Shown piece after piece: positions 8,342-14,571 of a stretch of 40,219 bases of DNA. The notes below the pieces were generated by a model, which had not been told where the DNA came from, did not search any database, and saw nothing but the letters and a program-made list of their open reading frames with translations. This DNA comes from Halorubrum sp. Hd13 (GTDB taxonomy: Archaea > Halobacteriota > Halobacteria > Halobacteriales > Haloferacaceae). The stretch spans positions 1 through 40,219 of the forward strand of contig NZ_NHOY01000124.1 in the NCBI RefSeq assembly GCF_002252755.1. Direction: 5' to 3'. Numbering within the stretch: position 1 is the stretch's first letter; each line of letters starts with the position of its first letter. The position numbers and the translations under genes are program-made.

Positions 8342-8764
8342 CTATCCGCGGAGGCGGCCGTGTTCGATCTTCATACAGCGGTCCTGTACCACGGTTATCC
8401 CGTCGGCCTCCGCGGCCGCGGCCGCCTCGTCGTGGGTGATCCCGAGCTGGAGCCAAGCCGCGCCCGCGTCGCCGCGCGCCGCGTGTCGCTCGCGCACCGC
8501 GTCGAGGATCTCGGACACTTCCTCGCTCGGGCGGAACACGTTCACGATGTCTATCTCGGCGTCGACGTCCGCGAGCTCGTCGTGCGCCGGCTCACCGAGG
8601 ACCTCGTCGGCGAACGGGTTCACCGGAACGATTCGATAGCCGTGCCGCTGGAGGTACGCCGGCACGTCGTGAGCCGCCTTGCCGGTGGTCGTGGAACAGC
8701 CGACGACGGCGATCGTGTCGGCGTCGAGCAGTCGGTCGAGTCCCTCGTCGTCGGTGACGGGCAT
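8342..8764 (-). CDS. CoA-binding (YccU-like) protein
   Basis: This 140-residue protein has a single CoA-binding Rossmann domain. TIAVVGCSTTTGKAAHDVPAY gives the nucleotide-binding loop, GYRIVPVNPFADEVLGE the second strand, and IDIVNVFRPSEEV with AAWLQLGI completes the core found in stand-alone YccU-type proteins and at the N-terminus of acyl-CoA synthetases. The ATG at 8764 has a TATA-like box 28 bases upstream. Cellular role is unclear; CoA or acyl-CoA binding is inferred from the fold. Confidence 0.88.
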   Translation of the reverse strand: MPVTDDEGLDRLLDADTIAVVGCSTTTGKAAHDVPAYLQRHGYRIVPVNPFADEVLGEPAHDELADVDAEIDIVNVFRPSEEVSEILDAVRERHAARGDAGAAWLQLGITHDEAAAAAEADGITVVQDRCMKIEHGRLRG

Positions 8765-8787
8765 AGCTTAGCGTTCGCAGCGGCGGC

Positions 8788-8795
8788 GATTAAAT
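8788..8795 (-). promoter_or_regulatory. TATA-like box for the CoA-binding protein gene
   Basis: Minus-strand ATTTAATC is centred about 28 bases upstream of the ATG at 8764. Confidence 0.55.
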
Positions 8796-8922
8796 CCATC
8801 ACTCGAACTCGATGGCCGGCGGAGCGATCGAGGCCACAGCGATCGAGGCCGTAGCGATCGAGCCCGGCCCGGCCGGAGTCGGGGAGGTCGAAACGAGAAG
8901 AAGAGGTATCGAACCGGCTGAT

Positions 8923-9525
8923 TCAGGCCAGCCGAATCTCGGGCTCGCCGTCCTCGGAGAGCGTGATGACGCCGTCGAAGAGCTGTTTGAGGGTGTTCAT
9001 CGCCTGGTCGTCGTGGGAGGTCGAGTCGATGCTGAACAGCCCGAGTCCGTTCACGCTCTGGATGCGCCCGGTGAACACGTGAAGGAACCGAAACACCGTC
9101 TGGAGGTCCGAGTACATCAGCAGCGTCGACAGCGAGTGGACCATCACGCGGTTCTCTTCGATGCCGCGGTCGCCGAACGCCTGCAGGAACTCCGAGAGCT
9201 TGATCCCGATTCCCGTCATATCCACCGGCGAGGAGGCGTACTTGATCCGATCCGACTCGCGGGCGTCGCTGACGCCTTGTTGGCGCGTGACGCAGTCGAC
9301 GACGGCGACCGGCTTTCCCCCGTAGGGCGTCCGCTTCTCGTATTCTTTCAGGACGCGGTCGGCGCCGTCCTTCGTGGTCACGACGATCGCGCCGTCGCCG
9401 CGGTCGGTCCCGGCGGCCAACACGTCCATCATCATGGACCGCTTGCCGGTCAGCGGCGGGCCGGTGAGGAGGAGGTTCGTCCCGGGGTCGACCTCCTCGT
9501 CGAAGTGCGGCCTCAGATCATACAT
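8923..9525 (-). CDS. RecA-fold (RAD55/KaiC-like) ATPase-like protein
   Basis: This 200-residue single RecA-fold protein resembles the compact RAD55/KaiC-like proteins common in haloarchaea. It has a P-loop near its start (GPPLTGKRS), a strand ending AVVDCVTRQQG, a segment ENRVMVHSLSTLLMYSD where a Walker B-like strand and sensor would lie, and a C-terminal LFDGVITLSEDGE that matches KaiC-family endings. The ATG at 9525 (MYDLRPHF) is chosen; the longer upstream frame is arginine-rich and unlike a haloarchaeal N-terminus. Such proteins often act in signalling or DNA-associated regulation, but nothing here fixes the role. Confidence 0.75.
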   Translation of the reverse strand: MYDLRPHFDEEVDPGTNLLLTGPPLTGKRSMMMDVLAAGTDRGDGAIVVTTKDGADRVLKEYEKRTPYGGKPVAVVDCVTRQQGVSDARESDRIKYASSPVDMTGIGIKLSEFLQAFGDRGIEENRVMVHSLSTLLMYSDLQTVFRFLHVFTGRIQSVNGLGLFSIDSTSHDDQAMNTLKQLFDGVITLSEDGEPEIRLA

Positions 9526-9702
9526 GGGCGCACCTCGACGACGGGAGCGAACCGGGCCACTCATTCGGCTGGCAGGCCGGACGACCAAGACACATCTACT
9601 AAGAGATACATACCCAGTCCCGATAATATTCTTTTTGATCGCTCGCGGTCACGAACCCGAGAGCCGTCGATGACGACTATCCGACGCTTCCGAACCGCGG
9701 GA

Positions 9703-9709
9703 CTTAAAA
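9703..9709 (+). promoter_or_regulatory. TATA-like box for tRNA-Arg
   Basis: CTTAAAA is centred 29 bases upstream of the mature tRNA 5' end at 9735. Confidence 0.65.
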
Positions 9710-9734
9710 CGTCTAACGAGATAGCAAACGGTAC

Positions 9735-9809
9735 GGGCGCTTAGCTCAGTCTGGATAGAGTGCTTGGCTTCGGACCAAGCTGTCGCGGGTTCAAATCCTG
9801 CAGCGCCCA
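9735..9809 (+). tRNA. tRNA-Arg, anticodon UCG
   Basis: The cloverleaf is complete. Acceptor stem GGGCGCT (9735-9741) pairs with AGCGCCC (9802-9808), with discriminator A9809. The D arm contains AGCTCAGTCTGGATAGAGT. Anticodon stem CTTGG/CCAAG encloses the loop CTTCGGA, giving anticodon TCG (Arg, CGA codons). The T arm is GCGGG-TTCAAAT-CCTGC with one G-U pair. No CCA is encoded. Its last 13 bases and two flanking bases recur exactly at 13544-13558, marking it as the integration site of the downstream island. Confidence 0.96.
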
Positions 9810-9811
9810 TG
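9797..9811 (+). other. Putative attL: 15-bp core at the tRNA-Arg 3' end
   Basis: CCTGCAGCGCCCATG covers the 3' strands of the T stem and acceptor stem plus two bases beyond the tRNA. The identical 15-mer lies in direct orientation at 13544-13558. A tRNA 3' end copied at the far side of a block is the usual mark left by a tyrosine-recombinase integration. Confidence 0.75.
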
Positions 9812-10146
9812 ATTTGAGGCGAAATAATCGCCAGACAGCGCGGCAATTATCGGTCGAACGGTCTAGACCTTGCTTTCGTTCGATGGGCGATTGGGCGAGT
9901 GGATGTCACCGGGATTCGCGTACAGCCAAACTGGCCACATTTAAAAAAACTAATCGCCGATTGACGAGTGGCCGTAGTTTTGCTTGTGAGCACAGAAACT
10001 AGACGGTAGATGTGGTTTCACACCCACTCGTGTTCTTCCCACCTTTCGTAATAGACGGTTCACAAGTAGATTGTGGCCACGTTTCCCCGTGGGACGAGGT
10101 TCTGATGACACAGGTTCTTACGAACGCATCAGAAGTCTATGGGGTG
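9812..10146. other. Intergenic, 335 bp, left end of the island
   Basis: This AT-richer stretch includes an A-run (9952-9957). No frame in it looks coding. The longest plus-strand frames (9760-10002 and 10012-10257) lack haloarchaeal composition or recognisable motifs. If an integrase was once encoded next to the tRNA it would be expected here, but I see no remnant. Confidence 0.5.
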
Positions 10147-10338
10147 TCACAGTTCATTGTCATTGACACTTCCCCGCCTGCCGTTCTCCGAACGGATGGT
10201 TTCGATCGCTCGGATACCCCAGTGGACTGTTACACCGATGCCGACGACGGCGAGTAGATGAACGATCACCCGAAACAGGTACTCCCCAAGGGTCAACCCC
10301 TGACCAGTGTGCAGTACGACGCCCGATATTAAACTCAT
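10147..10338 (-). CDS. Small single-helix membrane protein, last gene of the island operon
   Basis: This 63-residue product has one clear membrane segment (about residues 19-40, around LFRVIVHLLAVVGIGVTV), with a short N-terminus and a polar C-terminal tail of about 20 residues. It begins 28 bases after the upstream four-helix protein's stop, in the same direction, which supports translation as part of the operon. I do not recognise a family. The next gene upstream is also a membrane protein, so the two could form one complex; that is conjecture. Confidence 0.5.
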   Translation of the reverse strand: MSLISGVVLHTGQGLTLGEYLFRVIVHLLAVVGIGVTVHWGIRAIETIRSENGRRGSVNDNEL

Positions 10339-10366
10339 AAATGAAGGCAGGGCTCGGTGAAATCAG

Positions 10367-10864
10367 CTACGTAGTCTGAACTCCTCGGTACGACAGTACG
10401 ACCCCGACGATGAAGATAATCGTCGCCAGGTAGATCGGTCCGAGATGCGTCACCCAATCGTGAGCGAACGCATCTCCCGTCCAATGCATCGGTAACGCGA
10501 GCGCCAGGCCGACGACGGCACTGACGATCGCCGTCGCCCACGCCCAGGTGCGCCCCTGGCGCACGCCGTACCACGAGAGGCCCGCGACGGCGATGCCCGT
10601 TGAGATGATGAACGCAGCGGTGGCCACGTGGAGGTGACTGATGTAGTACGCCACCGTCGGATCGAGATCGGCGGCCGTCATCCCGGCCAGCGTACTGACT
10701 CCGAGTTCAAATCCACTCCCCACAAAGTTCAGCACGAGAAACACGACACCGTAGCCGACGAACGCGATTCCGGCGAGAGCCATCAGCGCCGCCCCCTTCC
10801 GGACCTGCGACTCGAACTGGACCTGTTCTCCCTGTTCGTCTGTGACTGATTTTTCTGTCGCCAT
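10367..10864 (-). CDS. Four-helix integral membrane protein of unknown function
   Basis: This 165-residue protein has a charged N-terminal tail (about 1-22) and then four predicted membrane spans near 24-48, 65-90, 97-117 and 135-155. Histidines occur near membrane boundaries (YYISHLHVATAA, LPMHWTGDAFAHDW). The ATG at 10864 lies five bases after the stop of the ArsM-like methyltransferase, so it is chosen over a frame extension that would overlap that gene. The layout recalls small DoxX- or cytochrome-b-like membrane proteins, but no signature proves a family. Co-expression with OsmC and a methyltransferase suggests a link to thiol or metalloid stress; this is inference. Confidence 0.75.
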   Translation of the reverse strand: MATEKSVTDEQGEQVQFESQVRKGAALMALAGIAFVGYGVVFLVLNFVGSGFELGVSTLAGMTAADLDPTVAYYISHLHVATAAFIISTGIAVAGLSWYGVRQGRTWAWATAIVSAVVGLALALPMHWTGDAFAHDWVTHLGPIYLATIIFIVGVVLSYRGVQTT

Positions 10865-10869
10865 ACTGA

Positions 10870-11637
10870 TCACTTCATTGCCCCGACCGTGACGCTCTTG
10901 ACACCGTACTTCTCGCACGCGTTGGCCGCCCGATCAGAGAGGAATTCGTACTGTGTGTTCTCTCGGATCTCCGTCACTGAGAAGCCAGCAGCTTCGATGA
11001 ACGTCGTGTAGCTGTCGATCTGTTCGGCACCACCGATACAGGCAGCCCACAGGTCCGCGTCGGACTTGATGCTCTCGGGCATCTGTTGTTCGCTGATGAT
11101 GTCGGACAGAGCCAGCTGCCCACCCGGTTTGAGCACCCGGTTCGCCTCCTCGAAGACCGTTCTCTTCTCGGCGGAAAGGTTGATTACGCCGTTCGAGACC
11201 ACCGCGTCGAACGATGCGTCCTCGAACGGGAGGTCCTCGATATACCCTTCGCGGAAGGTGACGTTGTGGAAGCCGTTGTCCGCTGCGAGGTCGTTGGCCT
11301 TCTCGACTTGCTCTGTGGTCATATCGATGCCCGTTACTGCACCCGTCTCAGTTACGTGTAGCCCGGCGACGAAGGCGTCCATCCCCGAGCCACTGCCGAG
11401 GTCAAGCACGTCCGCACCTGATTCAAGCGCTGCCAAGTCGAAGTAGTAGCCGACACCCGCGAACGAGTCGATCGCCGCGTCCGGAACGTAGTCAAGGTCG
11501 TCGGGGTCGTACCCGAGGCGGACGGCGAGATCGCGCCCCGTCTCGAAGTGGAACTCGGCGTCGGCGGACTCCGAGACATCCTGATATATCGACTTGACCT
11601 CGCGTTCGAGTTTGTCCGTGTCGAGTGATTCGCTCAT
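10870..11637 (-). CDS. ArsM/UbiE-like SAM methyltransferase
   Basis: This 255-residue class I methyltransferase has an architecture close to arsenite methyltransferase: an N-terminal segment RDLAVRLGYDPDDLDYVPDAA, motif I as VLDLGSGSGMDAFVAG, then TGIDMTTEQVEKA and NGVINLSAEKRTVFEEA. Two cysteines are present, in WAACIGGAEQ (matching the second ArsM cysteine) and in ANACEKYG. The N-terminal ArsM cysteine, usually in a GCGNP-like stretch, is replaced by FAGVGYYFD. Full arsenite methylation is therefore doubtful, and another soft nucleophile or metabolite may be the acceptor. Its start lies 13 bases after the OsmC stop. Confidence 0.82.
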   Translation of the reverse strand: MSESLDTDKLEREVKSIYQDVSESADAEFHFETGRDLAVRLGYDPDDLDYVPDAAIDSFAGVGYYFDLAALESGADVLDLGSGSGMDAFVAGLHVTETGAVTGIDMTTEQVEKANDLAADNGFHNVTFREGYIEDLPFEDASFDAVVSNGVINLSAEKRTVFEEANRVLKPGGQLALSDIISEQQMPESIKSDADLWAACIGGAEQIDSYTTFIEAAGFSVTEIRENTQYEFLSDRAANACEKYGVKSVTVGAMK

Positions 11638-11650
11638 TGGTTGTCACCGG

Positions 11651-12256
11651 TTAGTCGTCTCCGGCCACCTCGGCGGGCGAAGCGACGGCCATTTCGACGT
11701 CCTGAGCGAGCGAGACGAGCGTGTAGACGGGTGCCCGCCGTGCCCACTCGTCGATCTGGTCTTGATCAAGGTCCTCGCCGTCTATCTCAATTTCGGCGGT
11801 TAGGTTCTCGAACGCCGAGTCGGCCTCTTTGAGTTCCTTGAGGCTGAACAGCACCGCTGGATCGAAATCGGTCCGGACACGCGTCTGGAGGTGGTCGATG
11901 TCCACGTCATTGGCGGCGGCGTTGATCGTGATGCCGACGTTGATACAGGCGGCCAGCGCCGACAGCGCCGCTTCAATTGGCTCCATCCGGTCGGTCGCTC
12001 CGATCCATCCTCCCGCCTCCAACACTTCTTTCCAGCCCCCGTAGGGAATCGTGTATTCGCGCGTATCACGAGCGACCGTCTCTCCCCCGAGCTCGTAGCT
12101 ATCGATCTTTGCCAAGCTGTGGGCGGCCGTCCCCTCGTAGGTTGCTGACGCTTCGAGGCCGAGCTGGACAGCTTCGGGGTCGTCAGCTGCGTGTTCGGCG
12201 AACCCTTCGAGTGTTTCGAGGTCGATGCCGTGCGAGGTGTGCTGGTCGTCGGTCAT
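11651..12256 (-). CDS. OsmC/Ohr-family protein
   Basis: This 201-residue OsmC-fold protein has the family pattern of a central helix with the reactive cysteine: EAALSALAACINVGITINAAAN contains the conserved AxCxN-type cysteine. The second Ohr cysteine motif is not evident in the same helix region. The N-terminal beta sheet covers about 40-90. OsmC proteins reduce organic hydroperoxides or act on thiol-linked substrates. ATG 12256 is chosen over GTG 12265 because GGAGGTGA sits about eight bases upstream of the ATG. That Shine-Dalgarno also contains the stop of the preceding small gene, implying coupled translation. Confidence 0.85.
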   Translation of the reverse strand: MTDDQHTSHGIDLETLEGFAEHAADDPEAVQLGLEASATYEGTAAHSLAKIDSYELGGETVARDTREYTIPYGGWKEVLEAGGWIGATDRMEPIEAALSALAACINVGITINAAANDVDIDHLQTRVRTDFDPAVLFSLKELKEADSAFENLTAEIEIDGEDLDQDQIDEWARRAPVYTLVSLAQDVEMAVASPAEVAGDD

Positions 12257-12261
12257 GTGGG

Positions 12262-12492
12262 TCACCTCCCTGCCAGCGACGATACGACGGCAAAGATACT
12301 GTAGTTAATTTGTGATAGTCCGCCAGGAACTGCTGGCCTGGCAGTCGCTGCAAAATCATCACCCTCTGCGACCCGAGGACGGTCGGGACCGAACGCCTCC
12401 CCGGTCAACTCTAGGACGAACCCTTGGAACGAGCCGAGATTACAGCAGCCTACGCACCGATCAGTTTCAGTAATGAAATCGGTAATCTCCAT
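12262..12492 (-). CDS. 76-residue CxxCC protein, unknown function, translationally coupled to OsmC
   Basis: The frame starts at ATG 12492, one base after the regulator's TAG (12494-12496), and its TGA sits inside the OsmC Shine-Dalgarno. This exact packing argues that it is translated. The N-terminal third reads MEITDFITETDRCVGCCNLG, with three cysteines in a CxxCC cluster near residues 13-17. The rest is acidic then small and hydrophobic (SIFAVVSSLAG at the end), with no further cysteines. I recognise no family. A metal- or metalloid-binding or persulfide-carrying protein, or a substrate of the adjacent methyltransferase, would fit, but none is shown. Confidence 0.65.
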   Translation of the reverse strand: MEITDFITETDRCVGCCNLGSFQGFVLELTGEAFGPDRPRVAEGDDFAATARPAVPGGLSQINYSIFAVVSSLAGR

Positions 12493-12493
12493 T

Positions 12494-13306
12494 CTACGGG
12501 GGTTCGACTGGCTGAGCCTCTGACGCGTACGTGTCGCACACCGACTGTGCCCACTCACGGATAGCCGCTACGTCGGTGTCGATCAACACGTGGACCGTCC
12601 CACTGTCCTGTTCGTAACAGCTGATGGCGGCACGCTCATCGAGAAGACCAGTTCCACATGGAGGGAGGGAATCGTGCTCCAGAACGGTGAAATTGTCCTG
12701 TTGCATCATTTCTACGCTTCGCTCCGGGTACGTCGAAAGAAAGTACGTATGACTCTCCGGTCGAGCCACCAAGACCACGTCAACCCCCTCATCGATCAGT
12801 TGAACGAGAACCTCAAAGCACGGCTCCATCAAAGCAATTTCAGGGCGAACTAATCGAAGATCGTTCGTCTCTTTGAGAAGCGACTCGAATCGGTCGATCG
12901 GGCGGTACGGTGAATCGGGTTCGGCAACAGTGATGGTCATCGCGTCCCACGTCTCGATGGGAAACTCGCTGACCTCCTCAGGAAGCCAGTGCCAGACGTC
13001 ACGCAATTTTCGTTCTGTTTCGACCTGTTCGATCAGGTCCTGCATTGCTGAAGCTATCGCTTCACCGAGCCGGGTCGCTGTATACTGGTAGCCGTCTTTG
13101 CGGATCCAGACCCGGTCTTCGAACTCATCCAGTGTCCGCCGTATCGTGGAGGAGGAGACACCGGCCAACTCACAGAGTTCAGAGCGACTCCGGGGACGCT
13201 CTGTCAGCGCGACGAGTGTCGGAACGCGGTGTTCGGACCGCGCTAGATACGCGATGTCACTAATTGGTGACTCCGCATTTTGATGTGGTATGCTATCGTG
13301 ACCCAT
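12494..13306 (-). CDS. Winged-helix transcriptional regulator with FilR1-like sensor domain
   Basis: This 270-residue haloarchaeal regulator has an N-terminal winged helix (about 18-85: SEHRVPTLVALTERPRSRSE, then ELAGVSSSTIRRTLDEFEDR as the recognition region). A C-terminal domain of the type following such helices in FilR1/TrmB-like proteins covers about 115-265. Cysteines at EPCFEVL, PPCGTG, SCYEQD and SVCDTY could sense redox state or metals. It is the first gene of the six-gene island operon and probably controls it. The ATG at 13306 is supported by A/T-rich sequence upstream, though no clean TATA box is seen. Confidence 0.8.
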   Translation of the reverse strand: MGHDSIPHQNAESPISDIAYLARSEHRVPTLVALTERPRSRSELCELAGVSSSTIRRTLDEFEDRVWIRKDGYQYTATRLGEAIASAMQDLIEQVETERKLRDVWHWLPEEVSEFPIETWDAMTITVAEPDSPYRPIDRFESLLKETNDLRLVRPEIALMEPCFEVLVQLIDEGVDVVLVARPESHTYFLSTYPERSVEMMQQDNFTVLEHDSLPPCGTGLLDERAAISCYEQDSGTVHVLIDTDVAAIREWAQSVCDTYASEAQPVEPP

Positions 13307-13543
13307 AAATCAAGTACGTATACGAGCCTGAAAACGATTTACCCCACCTACACAACGATCGATAATAGAGTAGCCGAGTCATTTGCTGTGTTTGTCGAGG
13401 CAGCTAATTCGGGTGACTCTGCGCTATGTATCTCTCATCTGGTCACAGGACAGCATGTTAAGTGTCAAATTCTGGTCACACAAACTCTCCAATTCGGCCG
13501 CCTCACGTCTGAAAGGTCGATTCGTTCGGCGGTCGAACCGGAG
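13307..13543. promoter_or_regulatory. Upstream region of the island operon (promoter not resolved)
   Basis: This 237-base stretch, up to the right-hand core repeat, is AT-richer than the chromosome and holds no convincing gene. It must contain the promoter of the regulator-led operon. Candidate A/T elements lie around 13316-13342, but none is a clear TATA box at the expected distance. Confidence 0.45.
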
Positions 13544-13558
13544 CCTGCAGCGCCCATG
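13544..13558 (+). other. Putative attR: second copy of the 15-bp tRNA-Arg core
   Basis: The sequence is identical over 15 bases to the tRNA-Arg 3' end and flank at 9797-9811, same orientation. Sequences on either side do not form a tRNA, so it is an isolated core. Confidence 0.72.
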
Positions 13559-13666
13559 TACTTTTTCACCGCGAACACTCGGGTAGCAAGGCGTTTTTCG
13601 GCCGATTTAGCCTCCGTTTGGCACCGGCACAACCGTTATGAGTGGCGGAGATGAATCAAATCCCGC

Positions 13667-13792
13667 ATGCGAACCTCGACGATCGTCATCGTAGTGGGCG
13701 TGGTCGTGTTCGCTCTCCCGCTTCCGGGAACGTTCATCCTCGGCGGGATACTCGTGCTCGCGGGTGTCGTCGCGCGCTTGCTGGGCGCGTGA
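13667..13792 (+). CDS. 41-residue hydrophobic membrane protein
   Basis: The frame starts at ATG 13667 and stops at TGA 13790-13792. The product has two closely spaced hydrophobic helices: a segment around STIVIVVGVVVFALPLPG, a turn at PGTFILGG, and a second segment ending VVARLLGA. Proteins of this size with a P-x-P-G turn are common in haloarchaeal genomes. It lies just outside the island, so it would originally have followed the tRNA. Function unknown; called from hydrophobicity, codon use and clean ends. Confidence 0.6.
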   Translation: MRTSTIVIVVGVVVFALPLPGTFILGGILVLAGVVARLLGA

Positions 13793-14126
13793 GAGCCACG
13801 GGAGAATTGAATGCAATTCGTCCGGCTCGCCCTTCTCTTCCTCTCTGCGAGGACCCGTGACTCCCGGAGTCGCGCGTCTCGGGTGAGCCCGTGTCTCGGG
13901 TGAGCCGGCGTCTCAGTCGACGGTCCGCGAGCGCAGTCTCCGAGCCACCGGGACCCGACCGCTCTCGCCCGGGTCCCCCTCGGCCGTGCGAGTTCGAAAC
14001 GCGCTCCGGTGAAACCCGCAGAATCCGGGATGGGTGACGGACGGACTCCGACGTACGTATTACGATATCGACACGACTATGCGAGCCGGATGCGGCCCGA
14101 GACATCCGTTCGAACGGGGGCGCAAC
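13793..14126. other. Intergenic, 334 bp
   Basis: GC-rich sequence with a short near-direct repeat (GTCTCGGGTGAGCC at 13877 and 13891). Frames here are arginine- or serine-rich and unlike haloarchaeal proteins. I see no gene. Confidence 0.5.
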
Positions 14127-14315
14127 TCAGTATCCGCCTCCGTCATCGAAACAGCGACCGCATTTCGTAGCGTTCGTGACGAGACCGTCGGTGGACACTC
14201 GACGAAGGTGATCGGCTGCGACGTTGTACGTGACCCCACAAGGGGTTTCGACTGTTGATGCGCCGGGCACCCGTTTGTGAACCGTGTTCGTCACTTCGTT
14301 TAGTATCCGTTCCAT
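14127..14315 (-). CDS. Small cysteine protein (62 residues), probable metal-binding
   Basis: The product starts MERILNEVTNTVHKRVPG and carries ETPCGVTYN and, near the end, TKCGRCFDDGGGY, giving three to four potential metal ligands (C, CxxC, nearby histidines). ATG 14315 is preferred over 14330 because a TATA-like TTATGCATA is centred about 24 bases upstream of 14315. Codon use is haloarchaeal though less GC-rich than the core. It lies alone between the tRNA-Arg island and an IS element. Function unknown. Confidence 0.6.
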   Translation of the reverse strand: MERILNEVTNTVHKRVPGASTVETPCGVTYNVAADHLRRVSTDGLVTNATKCGRCFDDGGGY

Positions 14316-14334
14316 GTGATCAATACGCATGCAA

Positions 14335-14343
14335 TATGCATAA
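14335..14343 (-). promoter_or_regulatory. TATA-like box for the small cysteine protein
   Basis: Minus-strand TTATGCATA lies about 24 bases from the ATG at 14315, within a partly palindromic GCATGCAATATGCAT stretch. Confidence 0.4.
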
Positions 14344-14571
14344 CGCGTTCACTTGGTGGATCAGGGTTCGTAACCCCGTCTAACTGCTGTTCGGAACGGA
14401 AGGGCTCGCGTCCGACAAACGGAACGGGCCTGTGCCTCCCGGGCGGCGCGAGCGCTCCGCGCCGACGGGCGGTCCACCGAGAGGAACGAGCCGTCGCCGA
14501 CGTAGCGGCCCGACGTTCGACGTCTATATCGTCGCCCCGGAGGCAACTCCGTCGGTGTTACCGAAGGCCAG

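Larger units (their letters stand above)
9797..13558. mobile_element. Putative tRNA-Arg-integrated genomic island (3.7 kb, no integrase seen)
   Basis: The block is bounded by 15-bp direct repeats of the tRNA 3' end. It holds six minus-strand genes with lower GC and different codon use from the flanks. They are packed as one operon running from the regulator at 13306 to the small membrane protein ending at 10147. No recombinase, replication gene or relaxase is visible, so this is either a decayed or deleted remnant or a passenger mobilised in trans. The intact tRNA at the left and the bare core at the right fit integration restoring the tRNA. Island status is an inference from repeats plus composition. 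Confidence 0.65.

Noticed and set aside
9649-9846. Minus-strand frame containing GAAGFEPATAWSEAKHS
   Set aside because: It is the antisense of tRNA-Arg, a well-known source of spurious GFEPATA-type proteins.
10012-10257. Plus-strand 81-codon frame at the island's left end
   Set aside because: It overlaps the minus-strand small membrane gene, shows no motif, and its codon pattern is not haloarchaeal.
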